From: Micromonospora sp. H61
GTDB lineage: Bacteria > Actinomycetota > Actinomycetes > Mycobacteriales > Micromonosporaceae
NCBI RefSeq assembly: GCF_018070325.1
Contig: NZ_JAGPXY010000009.1
Span: 56,195 to 120,194, forward strand
Length of the DNA: 64,000 nucleotides
Direction of reading: 5' to 3'
Of this stretch, positions 33,056 through 40,553 are shown piece after piece. Position numbers and translations under genes: made by a program. Under the pieces are notes generated by a model. That model was not told the origin of the DNA. It worked only from the letters and a program-made list of their open reading frames with translations, and made no database searches. Position 1 is the first letter of the stretch; each line of letters starts with the position of its first letter.

Positions 33056-33571
33056 ATGCAGTTCGGTCGCTACTACGAGGAGTTCGAGGTCGGCGCGGTC
33101 TACCGGCACTGGCCGGGCAAGACCGTCACCGAGTACGACGACCACCTCTTCTGCCTGCTCACCATGAACCACCACCCGCTGCACATGGACGCGCACTACG
33201 CCGCGACGGCCAGCCAGTTCAAGCGCAACGTCGTGGTCGGCAACTACATCTACTCGCTGCTGCTCGGCATGTCCGTGCCCGATGTGAGTGGCATGGCGAT
33301 CGCCAACCTGGAGGTCGAGTCGCTGCGACACGTCGCGCCGACCTTCCACGGCGACACCATCTACGGCGAGACCACGGTGCTGGACAAGCGTGAGTCCGGC
33401 TCGAAACCCGACCGGGGCGTGGTGTCGGTGGAGACCCGCGGCTACAACCAGGACGGCACCATGGTCTGCGTCTTCCGGCGCAAGGTCATGGTCCCCAAGC
33501 GGGAGTACGCGGCCGCTGCGGTGCCCGACGGAGTGGATCCGGAGCGGCCCAGCTTCCCCGAGCCGCGCTGA
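33056..33571 (+). CDS. MaoC family dehydratase (mesaconyl-CoA hydratase-like)
   Basis: A 171-residue hot-dog-fold hydratase. The family segment YYEEFEVGAVYRHWPGKTVT is followed by FCLLTMNHHPLHMDAHYAAT, in which the catalytic Asn-His pair sits, and NVVVGNYIYSLLLGMSV. Close homologues in Streptomyces lie beside ccr and the CoA-ester lyase and are assigned as mesaconyl-C1-CoA hydratases. With the lyase at 23943 and the dehydrogenase at 27313 this gives three steps of the ethylmalonyl-CoA pathway, though not in one operon. An AAGGGA ribosome site precedes the ATG. Confidence 0.85.
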   Translation: MQFGRYYEEFEVGAVYRHWPGKTVTEYDDHLFCLLTMNHHPLHMDAHYAATASQFKRNVVVGNYIYSLLLGMSVPDVSGMAIANLEVESLRHVAPTFHGDTIYGETTVLDKRESGSKPDRGVVSVETRGYNQDGTMVCVFRRKVMVPKREYAAAAVPDGVDPERPSFPEPR

Positions 33572-33686
33572 CAGCCGCGCGGCAGGCTCGACCGTCGACG
33601 AACACCGGGCTCCTTCCCCGCCGCGGGTCTGCTGGGGAAGGGGCCCGGTGCCCGTCGCGGGGCATATGCTGACGCCGGAGGTTCCG

Positions 33687-34202
33687 ATGAGCCACTCCGT
33701 AGCGGGAGAGCCGTCCTCTGCCGGCCGCCGAGCCGCACCCTTGACCACAGCTGTCTACTCCGCCGCCGAGTGGGACCTGCTCACCAGCCTGCCCGGTCGG
33801 GTTCTCGTGGCCGCCGCGGCACCCGGCCCTGGCCGGACGGAGCGTGGAGTCATGGCCGGCCTGGCCGGTCTGGATGCCGTGGCCGCGGGCCGAGCCTCCG
33901 ACAGCGACCTGGTCCGCGCGGTGGTCGCCACGATCTACGCCCGCCACGACGGCACCCCGCAACCCGCCGAGCGGCTCACCGACCTGGTGGACCTGCTGGC
34001 CGCCTGCCGTGCGGCGAGCCGGGTGCTCCGGCGGCGGGCCGACCCCGCCGACTCGGCCGCGTACCGCCAGTGGGTGCAGTCGGTCGCGGCCCGGGTCTGT
34101 CGCGCGGTGCCCGGCACCGTCGCGCGCCGGGTGGACCCACCGGCCAGCCCGGCGGACCGGCGCTTCCTGGACCGGCTCGGTGCCGCCCTCGACCTGGGCT
34201 GA
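33687..34202 (+). CDS. conserved hypothetical protein
   Basis: A 171-residue, largely helical soluble protein without recognised domain. It contains PLTTAVYSAAEWDLLTSLPG near residue 24, an Ala/Arg-rich middle (AACRAASRVLRRRADPADSA) and ends in FLDRLGAALDLG. Composition suggests a four-helix arrangement. The ATG at 33687 has GGAGG five bases upstream. The SpoU methyltransferase follows after 45 bases on the same strand and may be co-transcribed, or driven by its own promoter. Confidence 0.6.
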   Translation: MSHSVAGEPSSAGRRAAPLTTAVYSAAEWDLLTSLPGRVLVAAAAPGPGRTERGVMAGLAGLDAVAAGRASDSDLVRAVVATIYARHDGTPQPAERLTDLVDLLAACRAASRVLRRRADPADSAAYRQWVQSVAARVCRAVPGTVARRVDPPASPADRRFLDRLGAALDLG

Positions 34203-34247
34203 CCGGCAGGTCGTCGCGGCCGACGCCGACGCGGTCCGTACCCTCTG

Positions 34248-34877
34248 ATGACCGTGACCGACGACCAGCTTGAGGTGGGCGTGGGCCCCTGGCCGGGGGA
34301 CCCACCGGACGACCCCCGTTACGACAGACAACTGCTCGCGGAGGGGGACCGGCGCAACGTCGTCGACCGCTACCGCTACTGGCGGCACGAGGCGATCGTC
34401 GCCGACCTGGACCGACACCGGCACGGCTTCCACGTCGCGATCGAGAACTGGCAGCACGACTTCAACATCGGCACCGTGGTGCGCAACGCCAACGCGTTCA
34501 ACGCCGCAGAGGTGCACATCGTCGGACGGCGACGGTGGAACCGGCGCGGCGCGATGGTGACCGATCGGTACCAGCACGTACGGCACCACGAGACGATCGA
34601 GGAGTTCGTCGTCTGGGCGGCCGAGCGGCAACTGCCGGTGTTCGGCATCGACAACCTGCCCGGGTCGCGTCCGCTGGAGACCGGCACCCTGCCGCGGGAC
34701 TGCGTGCTGCTGTTCGGCCAGGAGGGGCCCGGCCTCTCCGCGCCGGCCCGTGCCGCCTGCGACCAGCTCTACTCCATCGCCCAGTACGGCTCGACGAGGT
34801 CGATCAACGCCGGCGTGGCCAGCGGAATCGCCATGCACGCCTGGATCCGCGCGCACGCCGGTACGCCGCCGGACTGA
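34248..34877 (+). CDS. TrmH/SpoU family RNA methyltransferase
   Basis: A 209-residue SPOUT methyltransferase that uses SAM to 2'-O-methylate rRNA or tRNA ribose. Motif 1 is FNIGTVVRNANAFNAAEVHI, motif 2 VLLFGQEGPGLS, motif 3 IAQYGSTRSINAGVASGIAM, which together form the trefoil knot. There is no N-terminal L30e-like substrate-binding domain, but a 55-residue extension is present. The target nucleotide is unknown. TACCCT lies 3 bases before the ATG and 9 before a GTG two codons later, so the true start may be that GTG. Confidence 0.88.
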   Translation: MTVTDDQLEVGVGPWPGDPPDDPRYDRQLLAEGDRRNVVDRYRYWRHEAIVADLDRHRHGFHVAIENWQHDFNIGTVVRNANAFNAAEVHIVGRRRWNRRGAMVTDRYQHVRHHETIEEFVVWAAERQLPVFGIDNLPGSRPLETGTLPRDCVLLFGQEGPGLSAPARAACDQLYSIAQYGSTRSINAGVASGIAMHAWIRAHAGTPPD

Positions 34878-34944
34878 CCCACGTACGGTGCCGAATCGGA
34901 CGTTCCGGCTTGACGTGCCGGCGGTCCGGGGGAACGGTGGGGAT

Positions 34945-35634
34945 GTGAGTGTCGCGGTGAGTTGTCCGAGATGCGGGGGCCCGGTACGGGCGCCGGATCT
35001 GATGAACACCGACTCGAGGTGTGTGCGCTGCGGCCCGGTTCCGCCGTTGCACGTGCCCGAGCACATCGGAGCGGACATCGTGGCGAGCGTGGTGGAACGG
35101 ATCACCGCGACCGGCGATCCGCCGGTGACGCCGTTGTGGTGCCCGTGGCCGCTGCCGCCCGGTTGGACACTCACCGGCGTGGCGTACGCCGGGGACGACC
35201 GGACGGGCGTGCGGGCGACGGTGGTGGCCTGCGCGGGCCCGGCGCCGCTCGGTGGCGGCCCGGCCGATCTGGTCTTCGTGGCCGAGGAACCCGGTGTCGG
35301 CCTGGGCACCCGGCTCGCCGGTCTGACCGGCCCGGATCCGGGACCGGAGTTGGTGGACGCGTTGACCGACCCGGGGTCGGGTCACCCCGACCACGTCGGA
35401 CAGGCGAAGATCAAGGTCGGCGGGCACCCTACTCCACTGTGGTTGGTGAATTCACCGACGGATCGAAGCGCGTACGCCGGCGAAGCTCGGGGAATGTGGC
35501 TCCATGCGATAGCCTGGCCGGCGAGTGCGGGTCACCTGCTCGCGGAAGATGTCGTGCTTCACGACCTGACCGAGTGGACTCCGCCCGAGCTCGTGTACGG
35601 CGCACCGTCCCCGTATCTACCCGGTAGAGCTTGA
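34945..35634 (+). CDS. DUF6758 family protein with zinc ribbon
   Basis: A 229-residue actinobacterial protein. A zinc-ribbon-like start (SCPRCGGPVRAP and CVRCGPVPP, two CxxC pairs) precedes a larger domain with TPLWCPWPLPPGWTLTGVAY, DLVFVAEEPGVGLGTRLAGL and LWLVNSPTDRSAYAGEARGM. The function is unknown, but the family is widely kept in Streptomyces and Micromonospora. A GTG at 34945 or another four codons later are both possible starts. It lies upstream of the small membrane protein and PH-domain genes, separated by an apparent promoter region. Confidence 0.78.
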   Translation: MSVAVSCPRCGGPVRAPDLMNTDSRCVRCGPVPPLHVPEHIGADIVASVVERITATGDPPVTPLWCPWPLPPGWTLTGVAYAGDDRTGVRATVVACAGPAPLGGGPADLVFVAEEPGVGLGTRLAGLTGPDPGPELVDALTDPGSGHPDHVGQAKIKVGGHPTPLWLVNSPTDRSAYAGEARGMWLHAIAWPASAGHLLAEDVVLHDLTEWTPPELVYGAPSPYLPGRA

Positions 35635-35750
35635 CAACTCTTCCGGATTGACGGAGAACGGACGCAGATATTCACTGTACGACACCACACTGATACTCTG
35701 GGTGCCGCTGCGGTAATGGGACCCGGCGCCGCGCGAGAGGATGGCCCGCC

Positions 35751-35909
35751 ATGGTCAAGAAGGTCCTCACCTGGGCCGGAATCGCATTCTTGATCTTCTT
35801 CGTCGCCTACCGGCCAAACTCTGCGGCAGACGTGTTCAAGTCGCTCGGCGGCGGGATCATGGATATCGCCCAGGGGTTTGGCGACTTCTTCACCAGCCTC
35901 GTCGCCTAG
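35751..35909 (+). CDS. 52-residue small membrane protein
   Basis: A short gene with a basic start (MVKKVLTW), one membrane helix (AGIAFLIFFVAYRPNSAADV) and a Gly-rich amphipathic end (FKSLGGGIMDIAQGFGDFFT). GAGAGG lies ten bases before the ATG. It begins 7 bases from the PH-domain gene's upstream side, so the two are almost certainly one operon. Small proteins of this type may stabilise or regulate a larger membrane partner; that is inference. The competing frame from the ATG at 35741 gives a Arg-rich sequence unlike a real protein. Confidence 0.7.
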   Translation: MVKKVLTWAGIAFLIFFVAYRPNSAADVFKSLGGGIMDIAQGFGDFFTSLVA

Positions 35910-35915
35910 CCGCCG

Positions 35916-36791
35916 ATGGGCAGCCCCTCCGGTCCACCCTTCGACCCGGACGACCCCGACCGGGAACGTCGCGAGCGCGACACCGAGCCGATCCCGCGGA
36001 TCGGGCCTGATGACGGCCCGGGCTACGGGGCCGGTCCCGGCCTGTCCGACGGTCCGTCCCTTTCGGACGACGTCGGCTATGGCGACGGGCCCGGCTATGC
36101 CGGCCAGGGCCGTTCCGGTCGGGGGTGGGTCCGTGATCCGGAGGCCAGTTACCAGCCGCCGCAGATCTCCGAGGACGAGCTGGCCGGGTTGCGCGCCGAC
36201 GCGACCGGCTCGACCCCCCGGCGGGTGCTGCCCCTGGAAGACGAGCCCAGTTCGCTGGTGGCTCGCTACCTCTTCCCCACCGAGCGCTACCGGGGCGAGT
36301 GGAAGCGACACTGGATCCACCTCACCAACCCGCTGTTGATCGGCGTCGCGGCGACCTTCGTGCTCGGCTACCTCTCCGGCTTCCTCGCCGGCCAGGACGT
36401 CGGCGCGTTGACCACCATCGCCGTACTGCTGTGGTTCGCGGTGATGGGCTGGGTGGCGTGGAAGGTCGCCGACTGGTGGTATGACCGGTTCATCCTGACC
36501 AACAAGCGGGTCATGGTGGTCAACGGCATCGTCACCCGCAAGGTGGCGATGATGCCGCTGGTCCGGGTCACCGACATGAAGTACGAGCAGACCCCGACCG
36601 GTCGAGCGCTCAACTACGGCACCTTCGTGCTGGAGTCCGCCGGCCAGGAGCAGGCGCTTCGCGAGATCAAGAACCTGCCCAACCCGAACGAGCTCTACCT
36701 ACGCGTCGTCGAGGAGATGTACGAGCCTCAGGCCGTCGAGGCGCGGCTCGGCAAGGAGGCCGACGAGGCCAAGGCCGACGACGGGGCGTGA
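35916..36791 (+). CDS. PH domain (bacterial YdbS-like) membrane protein
   Basis: A 291-residue protein. Residues 1-95 are disordered, acidic and Gly/Asp/Pro-rich with short repeats (GYGAGPGLSDG, GYGDGPGYAGQ). After YLFPTERYRGEWKRHWIHLT two membrane helices follow (LLIGVAATFVLGYLSGFLAG and LTTIAVLLWFAVMGWVAW), then a bacterial PH domain (YDRFILTNKRVMVVNGIVTR, VRVTDMKYEQTPTGRALNYG). These domains bind lipids or partner proteins; the function is unknown. It begins 6 bases after the small membrane protein gene. Confidence 0.82.
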   Translation: MGSPSGPPFDPDDPDRERRERDTEPIPRIGPDDGPGYGAGPGLSDGPSLSDDVGYGDGPGYAGQGRSGRGWVRDPEASYQPPQISEDELAGLRADATGSTPRRVLPLEDEPSSLVARYLFPTERYRGEWKRHWIHLTNPLLIGVAATFVLGYLSGFLAGQDVGALTTIAVLLWFAVMGWVAWKVADWWYDRFILTNKRVMVVNGIVTRKVAMMPLVRVTDMKYEQTPTGRALNYGTFVLESAGQEQALREIKNLPNPNELYLRVVEEMYEPQAVEARLGKEADEAKADDGA

Positions 36792-36894
36792 AGGTTTTCG
36801 ACCGAACATCGGAGCAAGTGCGCACCTTTCGTCATGGACCAGAGCGCCCCTGACGTGGCACTCTGCCAGGACGGCGGGGGTGTGGAGGTGGGCG

Positions 36895-37668
36895 GTGGCG
36901 AGCAAGGACTCGTTGGAGGAGCAGTTCCGCGAGTTCGTCGCGGCCCGCTCCGCCGCGCTCCTACGCACCGCTTATCTGCTCACCGGCGACTGGGCCACGG
37001 CCGAGGACCTGCTCCAGACGGCGCTGACCAAGACCTACCTGGCGTGGAAGCGGCTCGGCGGGATCGAGGCGGTCGAGCCGTACGCCCGGCGTGTGATGGT
37101 CAACACGTCGACCAGTTGGTGGCGGCGGCGCTGGCACGGCGAACGCCCGACCGAGGTCCTGCCCGAGCGGGCCGGTGTCGACGAGATCGAGCAGCAACTT
37201 GACCGTGACCTGCTCTGGCGGCATCTCCGGGAGTTGCCCAACCGGCAACGGGCAGTGCTGGTGCTGCGCTACTACGAGGACATGTCGGAGGCGCAGACCG
37301 CCGCGATGCTGGACATTTCACCGGGCACTGTGAAGAGCCAGGCGTCCCGGGCGCTCGCCACGCTGCGTCGGCGACTGGGCGCGGACGCACCGGAGCTGGC
37401 AGCCGCCGCCGGCATCGCCGGCCGGTCTGCGGGTGCAGGGGCCGCGACCGGTGCCGCCGGCCGGACGGCGGGCTCGGGTTCCCGAATCGGGCGAGTTCCG
37501 GCCACCGGTGCCGCTGCCACACCCCGTCCCGCAGGGGCGGCTGGCCGACCCGTGCCCCGCCCGACCGCTCCGTGCCCAGCCGAGCCGCGTGCGATCACCC
37601 CGCAGGTCGTCCTGCCCACCGCCCCGGCGGCCGTGCCCGTCGGCACGGGCTCCGGGGAACAGCAGTGA
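36895..37668 (+). CDS. SigE family RNA polymerase sigma factor with long C-terminal tail
   Basis: A 257-residue sigma-70 family ECF-type factor. Region 2 is FREFVAARSAALLRTAYLLT, then GDWATAEDLLQTALTKTYLA; region 4 is LPNRQRAVLVLRYYEDMSEA, then QTAAMLDISPGTVKSQASRA. Standard SigE-family members end near residue 170; here about 90 residues rich in Ala, Pro, Gly and Thr follow. The GTG at 36895 has GGAGG six bases upstream. Its stop overlaps the start of 37665-38927 by four bases, the usual arrangement with a regulatory partner. Confidence 0.87.
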   Translation: MASKDSLEEQFREFVAARSAALLRTAYLLTGDWATAEDLLQTALTKTYLAWKRLGGIEAVEPYARRVMVNTSTSWWRRRWHGERPTEVLPERAGVDEIEQQLDRDLLWRHLRELPNRQRAVLVLRYYEDMSEAQTAAMLDISPGTVKSQASRALATLRRRLGADAPELAAAAGIAGRSAGAGAATGAAGRTAGSGSRIGRVPATGAAATPRPAGAAGRPVPRPTAPCPAEPRAITPQVVLPTAPAAVPVGTGSGEQQ

Positions 37669-38927
37669 GTCACTTCCCAGGCCGGCGCGACAACCTGACG
37701 GACGGCCCGCAGCGTTCATACCAGGTGCGGCCTGACGAGATGGAAGGTGCGGTGCGGGAGACACTCTCGCACCAGGTCGCCCTTGCCCGCCCACTGAGCG
37801 TCGATCCGGCCGGCCAGGCCATCCGTCGCGCGAACCGGATCCGGCGTCGACGCACCGCCGCCGGCCTCGCCCTCGCGGCGGTCACCACAGTGCTGCTCAG
37901 CGCCGGCATGGCCCAGCTCGGTGCCGAGACCAGGCGGGACGGCTCACCCATCGTCGTGATCGGCGACCCGGACCCGACCAACCGACCGCTCCCGACGGCC
38001 AGCGTCCCCGGCCCCGCCCCCTCGCCCACGACGTCGACCTCTCTCCTCGTCAGCGAGACGCTGGTCAGCGCCGACGGGCGGCGGCTGGTGCTGCCCGACG
38101 TCGGGCCGGCCGAACGCGTCCAGCCGCTGCCCAGCGGCGGCGGTTGGCTGGTGGTCGGCGCGCAGAGCACCGCAGGACGCTCCCTGTGGGTGGTGCAGGA
38201 CGACGGCCTGGTGCAGGTGCTGCTGGCTGGTGCCGGCGCGATCGTCCTGGCCCCGGACAGCCACCAGGTCGCCTGGCGCGACGGAGACGATCTCCTGATG
38301 GCGGGCGTGGTCGGCACCCAACTCATCGGGTCGGTGCGCACCCCGGTGCCGGCGGCGGCGGAGCCCGTCCGGTTCGTCGGTGACAGCGTGCTGGTCCGAC
38401 TCGACAGGGCCAGCGCCGGTCACACGCTCTGGCGGCCCGGTGCGGGGCCGTTGCCCGACGCCCTCGACCGGGAGAGCCTCAACGTCTACGGGCGGCTGCC
38501 CGACGGGCGACTCGTCGGCCAGGTCACCACTACCGATCCCGGCCGGACCTGCCTCGCCATCCTCACCCCGACACGTCACCTGGACCCGGTACGCACCGGC
38601 TGCGGTCCAGACCTGAGCCAGGACGGCGTCGGCGGGGTTTCGCCGGACGGGCGGTGGCTGCTGGTCAACGAGGGGAGCGGCACGGCCGGCCGGTCCCTCC
38701 TGGTCGACCTCCAGCGGCTCGGGCCGGGCGTGACCGCCGTTGCGGCCGGGCCGCCGATGACCGGGGCGATCGTGTGGAGCGACGAGACCCAGGCCTCCTA
38801 CCTCGACGGCACCGGCGAGCTGGTCCGGGTCGACGTCGGCCAGGTGCGGGCGGGAAAGCCCGCCAGCCCCGCGGCGGTGCCCGGCGTGCCAGCCGGAGAG
38901 CGGCCGATCCTGGTGAACGGCCTCTGA
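37665..38927 (+). CDS. membrane-anchored partner of the sigma factor, predicted anti-sigma/sensor
   Basis: A 420-residue single-pass membrane protein. A short cytoplasmic part (residues 1-60) contains YQVRPDEMEGAVRETLSHQV; a helix follows (AAGLALAAVTTVLLSAGMAQ); the remaining 340 residues are extracytoplasmic with beta-propeller-like repeats (GGWLVVGAQSTAGRSLWVVQ, GAIVLAPDSHQVAWRDGDDL, GVSPDGRWLLVNEGSGTAGR). No HxxxCxxC zinc anti-sigma motif is visible. Coupled translation with the sigma factor suggests control of its activity, but this is inference. Confidence 0.7.
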   Translation: MSHFPGRRDNLTDGPQRSYQVRPDEMEGAVRETLSHQVALARPLSVDPAGQAIRRANRIRRRRTAAGLALAAVTTVLLSAGMAQLGAETRRDGSPIVVIGDPDPTNRPLPTASVPGPAPSPTTSTSLLVSETLVSADGRRLVLPDVGPAERVQPLPSGGGWLVVGAQSTAGRSLWVVQDDGLVQVLLAGAGAIVLAPDSHQVAWRDGDDLLMAGVVGTQLIGSVRTPVPAAAEPVRFVGDSVLVRLDRASAGHTLWRPGAGPLPDALDRESLNVYGRLPDGRLVGQVTTTDPGRTCLAILTPTRHLDPVRTGCGPDLSQDGVGGVSPDGRWLLVNEGSGTAGRSLLVDLQRLGPGVTAVAAGPPMTGAIVWSDETQASYLDGTGELVRVDVGQVRAGKPASPAAVPGVPAGERPILVNGL

Positions 38928-38942
38928 CCCCCGGGTGACCCA

Positions 38943-38959
38943 GGTGAGCCAGGCTCACC
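38943..38959. promoter_or_regulatory. palindrome GGTGAGCC-A-GGCTCACC
   Basis: A perfect 8-bp dyad around one base, 16 bp after the stop of the sensor gene and 10 bp before the -10 box of the PHP gene, so it covers the -35 region. It could be an operator or a weak terminator. Confidence 0.5.
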
Positions 38960-38969
38960 GTTTCCTCGG

Positions 38970-38975
38970 TAGCGT
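38970..38975 (+). promoter_or_regulatory. -10 element (TAGCGT) of a leaderless PHP-gene promoter
   Basis: TAGCGT is 6 bases before the GTG at 38982. Confidence 0.55.
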
Positions 38976-38981
38976 CGGGCG

Positions 38982-39854
38982 GTGACCTCGCGTACCGGCT
39001 CCGTCCCCCGGATCGACCTGCACGCCCACTCGACGGCCAGCGACGGCACGCTGACCCCGGCCGAGCTGGTCGGCGCGGCGTTCGACGCCGGGCTGGACGT
39101 GCTGGCGATCACCGACCACGACACCACGGCCGGCTGGGCGCCGGCCGTGGGCGCGCTGCCGCCAGGTCTGCGTCTGATCCGGGGTGCGGAGTTGTCGTGT
39201 CGCTGGTCCGGTGCGCAGCCGGCGGTGCCGCTGCACCTGCTCGCGTACCTGTTCGATCCGGACCACCCGGAGCTGGTGGCCGAGCTGGCGCGGGTCCGGG
39301 CCGCCCGGGAAGAGCGCGGCGAACTGATGGTCGACCTCCTGCGGGCCGACGGCATCGACGTGAACTGGCCGGACATCCTGACCGGCGCGGGTGGTGGCAC
39401 CGTGGGACGCCCGCACATCGCGCAGGCACTCATCCGCGCCGGCCTGGTCGGCAGCGTCCGGGAGGCGTTCGGCCCGGACTGGCTGGGCGAGCGGTACCGG
39501 CTGCCCAAGGAGGACATCGACGTGTTCCGCGCCGTCCGGCTGGTCCGGGCGGCCGGAGGCGTGCCGGTCTTCGCCCACCCGCGAGCCACCCGACGCGGCC
39601 GGGTGGTGCCCGACGAGCTGATCGCCGAGCTGGCCGCCGCCGGGCTCGCCGGGCTCGAAGCCGACCACGAGGACCACAGCCCGGCCGAGCGGGAACACGT
39701 GCGGGCGCTCGCCGCCGAGTTGGGTCTGCTCGTCACCGGCTCCTCGGATTTTCACGGCACCCACAAGACCGTTCAACTCGGCGCGTTCGGCACCAGCGTC
39801 GAGGCGTACGAGCGGATCGTCGCCGAGGGGGTGACCGAGGTCGCTTCGGGCTGA
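38982..39854 (+). CDS. PHP domain metal-dependent phosphoesterase
   Basis: A 290-residue PHP-domain hydrolase. Metal-ligand motifs are IDLHAHSTASDGTLTP (HxH), ITDHDTTAGW, RGAELSC, FAHPRA and SSDFHG. The size and motif order match the YciV/RNase AM group, which trims the 5' end of rRNA, or nucleoside 3',5'-bisphosphate phosphatases; sequence alone does not decide. The GTG start lies 6 bases after TAGCGT, so the gene has its own leaderless promoter behind the sigma/sensor pair. marC follows. Confidence 0.87.
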   Translation: MTSRTGSVPRIDLHAHSTASDGTLTPAELVGAAFDAGLDVLAITDHDTTAGWAPAVGALPPGLRLIRGAELSCRWSGAQPAVPLHLLAYLFDPDHPELVAELARVRAAREERGELMVDLLRADGIDVNWPDILTGAGGGTVGRPHIAQALIRAGLVGSVREAFGPDWLGERYRLPKEDIDVFRAVRLVRAAGGVPVFAHPRATRRGRVVPDELIAELAAAGLAGLEADHEDHSPAEREHVRALAAELGLLVTGSSDFHGTHKTVQLGAFGTSVEAYERIVAEGVTEVASG

Positions 39855-39883
39855 TCCGGGTATTTCGCCCATCGCGACGCGGC

Positions 39884-39889
39884 TAGGTT
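39884..39889 (+). promoter_or_regulatory. -10 element (TAGGTT) of a leaderless marC-family promoter
   Basis: TAGGTT is 6 bases before the GTG at 39896. Confidence 0.55.
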
Positions 39890-39895
39890 GATCAC

Positions 39896-40510
39896 GTGGA
39901 TCTGAAGCTGTTCGGCGAGGTTTTCGTGACCCTGCTGGTGATCACCGATCCGCCGGGCATGATGCCGATCTTCCTGGCGCTGACCGGTCCGCTGCCCGCC
40001 CGCGACCGCAACCGGGCAGCCTGGCAGGCCGTCGCGTTGGCGCTCGGCGTCATCGTGATCTTCGCGGTGGCGGGGCAGACCCTGCTCGACTACCTGCACG
40101 TGGACCTGCCGGCGTTGCAGGCTGCCGGTGGGCTGCTGCTCGTGCTCGTCGCCCTTGAGCTGCTGACCGGCAAGGCCGACGACCCGAGCCAGCAGGTCAC
40201 CTCCAACATCGCGCTGGTGCCGCTGGGCACGCCGTTGCTGGCCGGCCCGGGCGCCATCGTGGCCACCATGCTCTTCGTCCAGCAGGCCGACGGGCTGGGA
40301 GAGTTCAGCGCCATCGCCGTGGCGATCCTCGCCGTGATGGTCGCCGTCTGGATCGTCCTGCGCTTCTCCGGCGGCATCGTGAAGATCCTCCGGCCGGGCG
40401 GGATCGAGGTGCTGACCCGGATCGCCGGCCTGCTGCTGGCCGCGATCGCCGTGCAGCTCATCGCCGACGCGGTGGCCGCCTTCGTCACGCAGTACGTGAA
40501 CATGGCCTGA
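39896..40510 (+). CDS. MarC family membrane protein
   Basis: A 204-residue integral membrane protein of the UPF0056/MarC family with six hydrophobic segments. The N-terminal FVTLLVITDPPGMMPIFLAL is diagnostic, as are VALELLTGKADD, ALVPLGTPLLAGPGAIVATM and the C-terminal RIAGLLLAAIAVQLIADAV. The transport function is unproven. The GTG start fits a leaderless promoter. It is a separate unit between the PHP and nuclease genes. Confidence 0.88.
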   Translation: MDLKLFGEVFVTLLVITDPPGMMPIFLALTGPLPARDRNRAAWQAVALALGVIVIFAVAGQTLLDYLHVDLPALQAAGGLLLVLVALELLTGKADDPSQQVTSNIALVPLGTPLLAGPGAIVATMLFVQQADGLGEFSAIAVAILAVMVAVWIVLRFSGGIVKILRPGGIEVLTRIAGLLLAAIAVQLIADAVAAFVTQYVNMA

Positions 40511-40553
40511 CGGCACGCGCGCGATGTCGGAGGTGGGTGGCAGGATCTCAGGC

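Noticed and set aside
35741..36010. Plus-strand frame from the ATG at 35741
   Set aside because: It overlaps the small membrane protein and PH-domain genes out of frame and gives a Arg-rich, feature-free protein.
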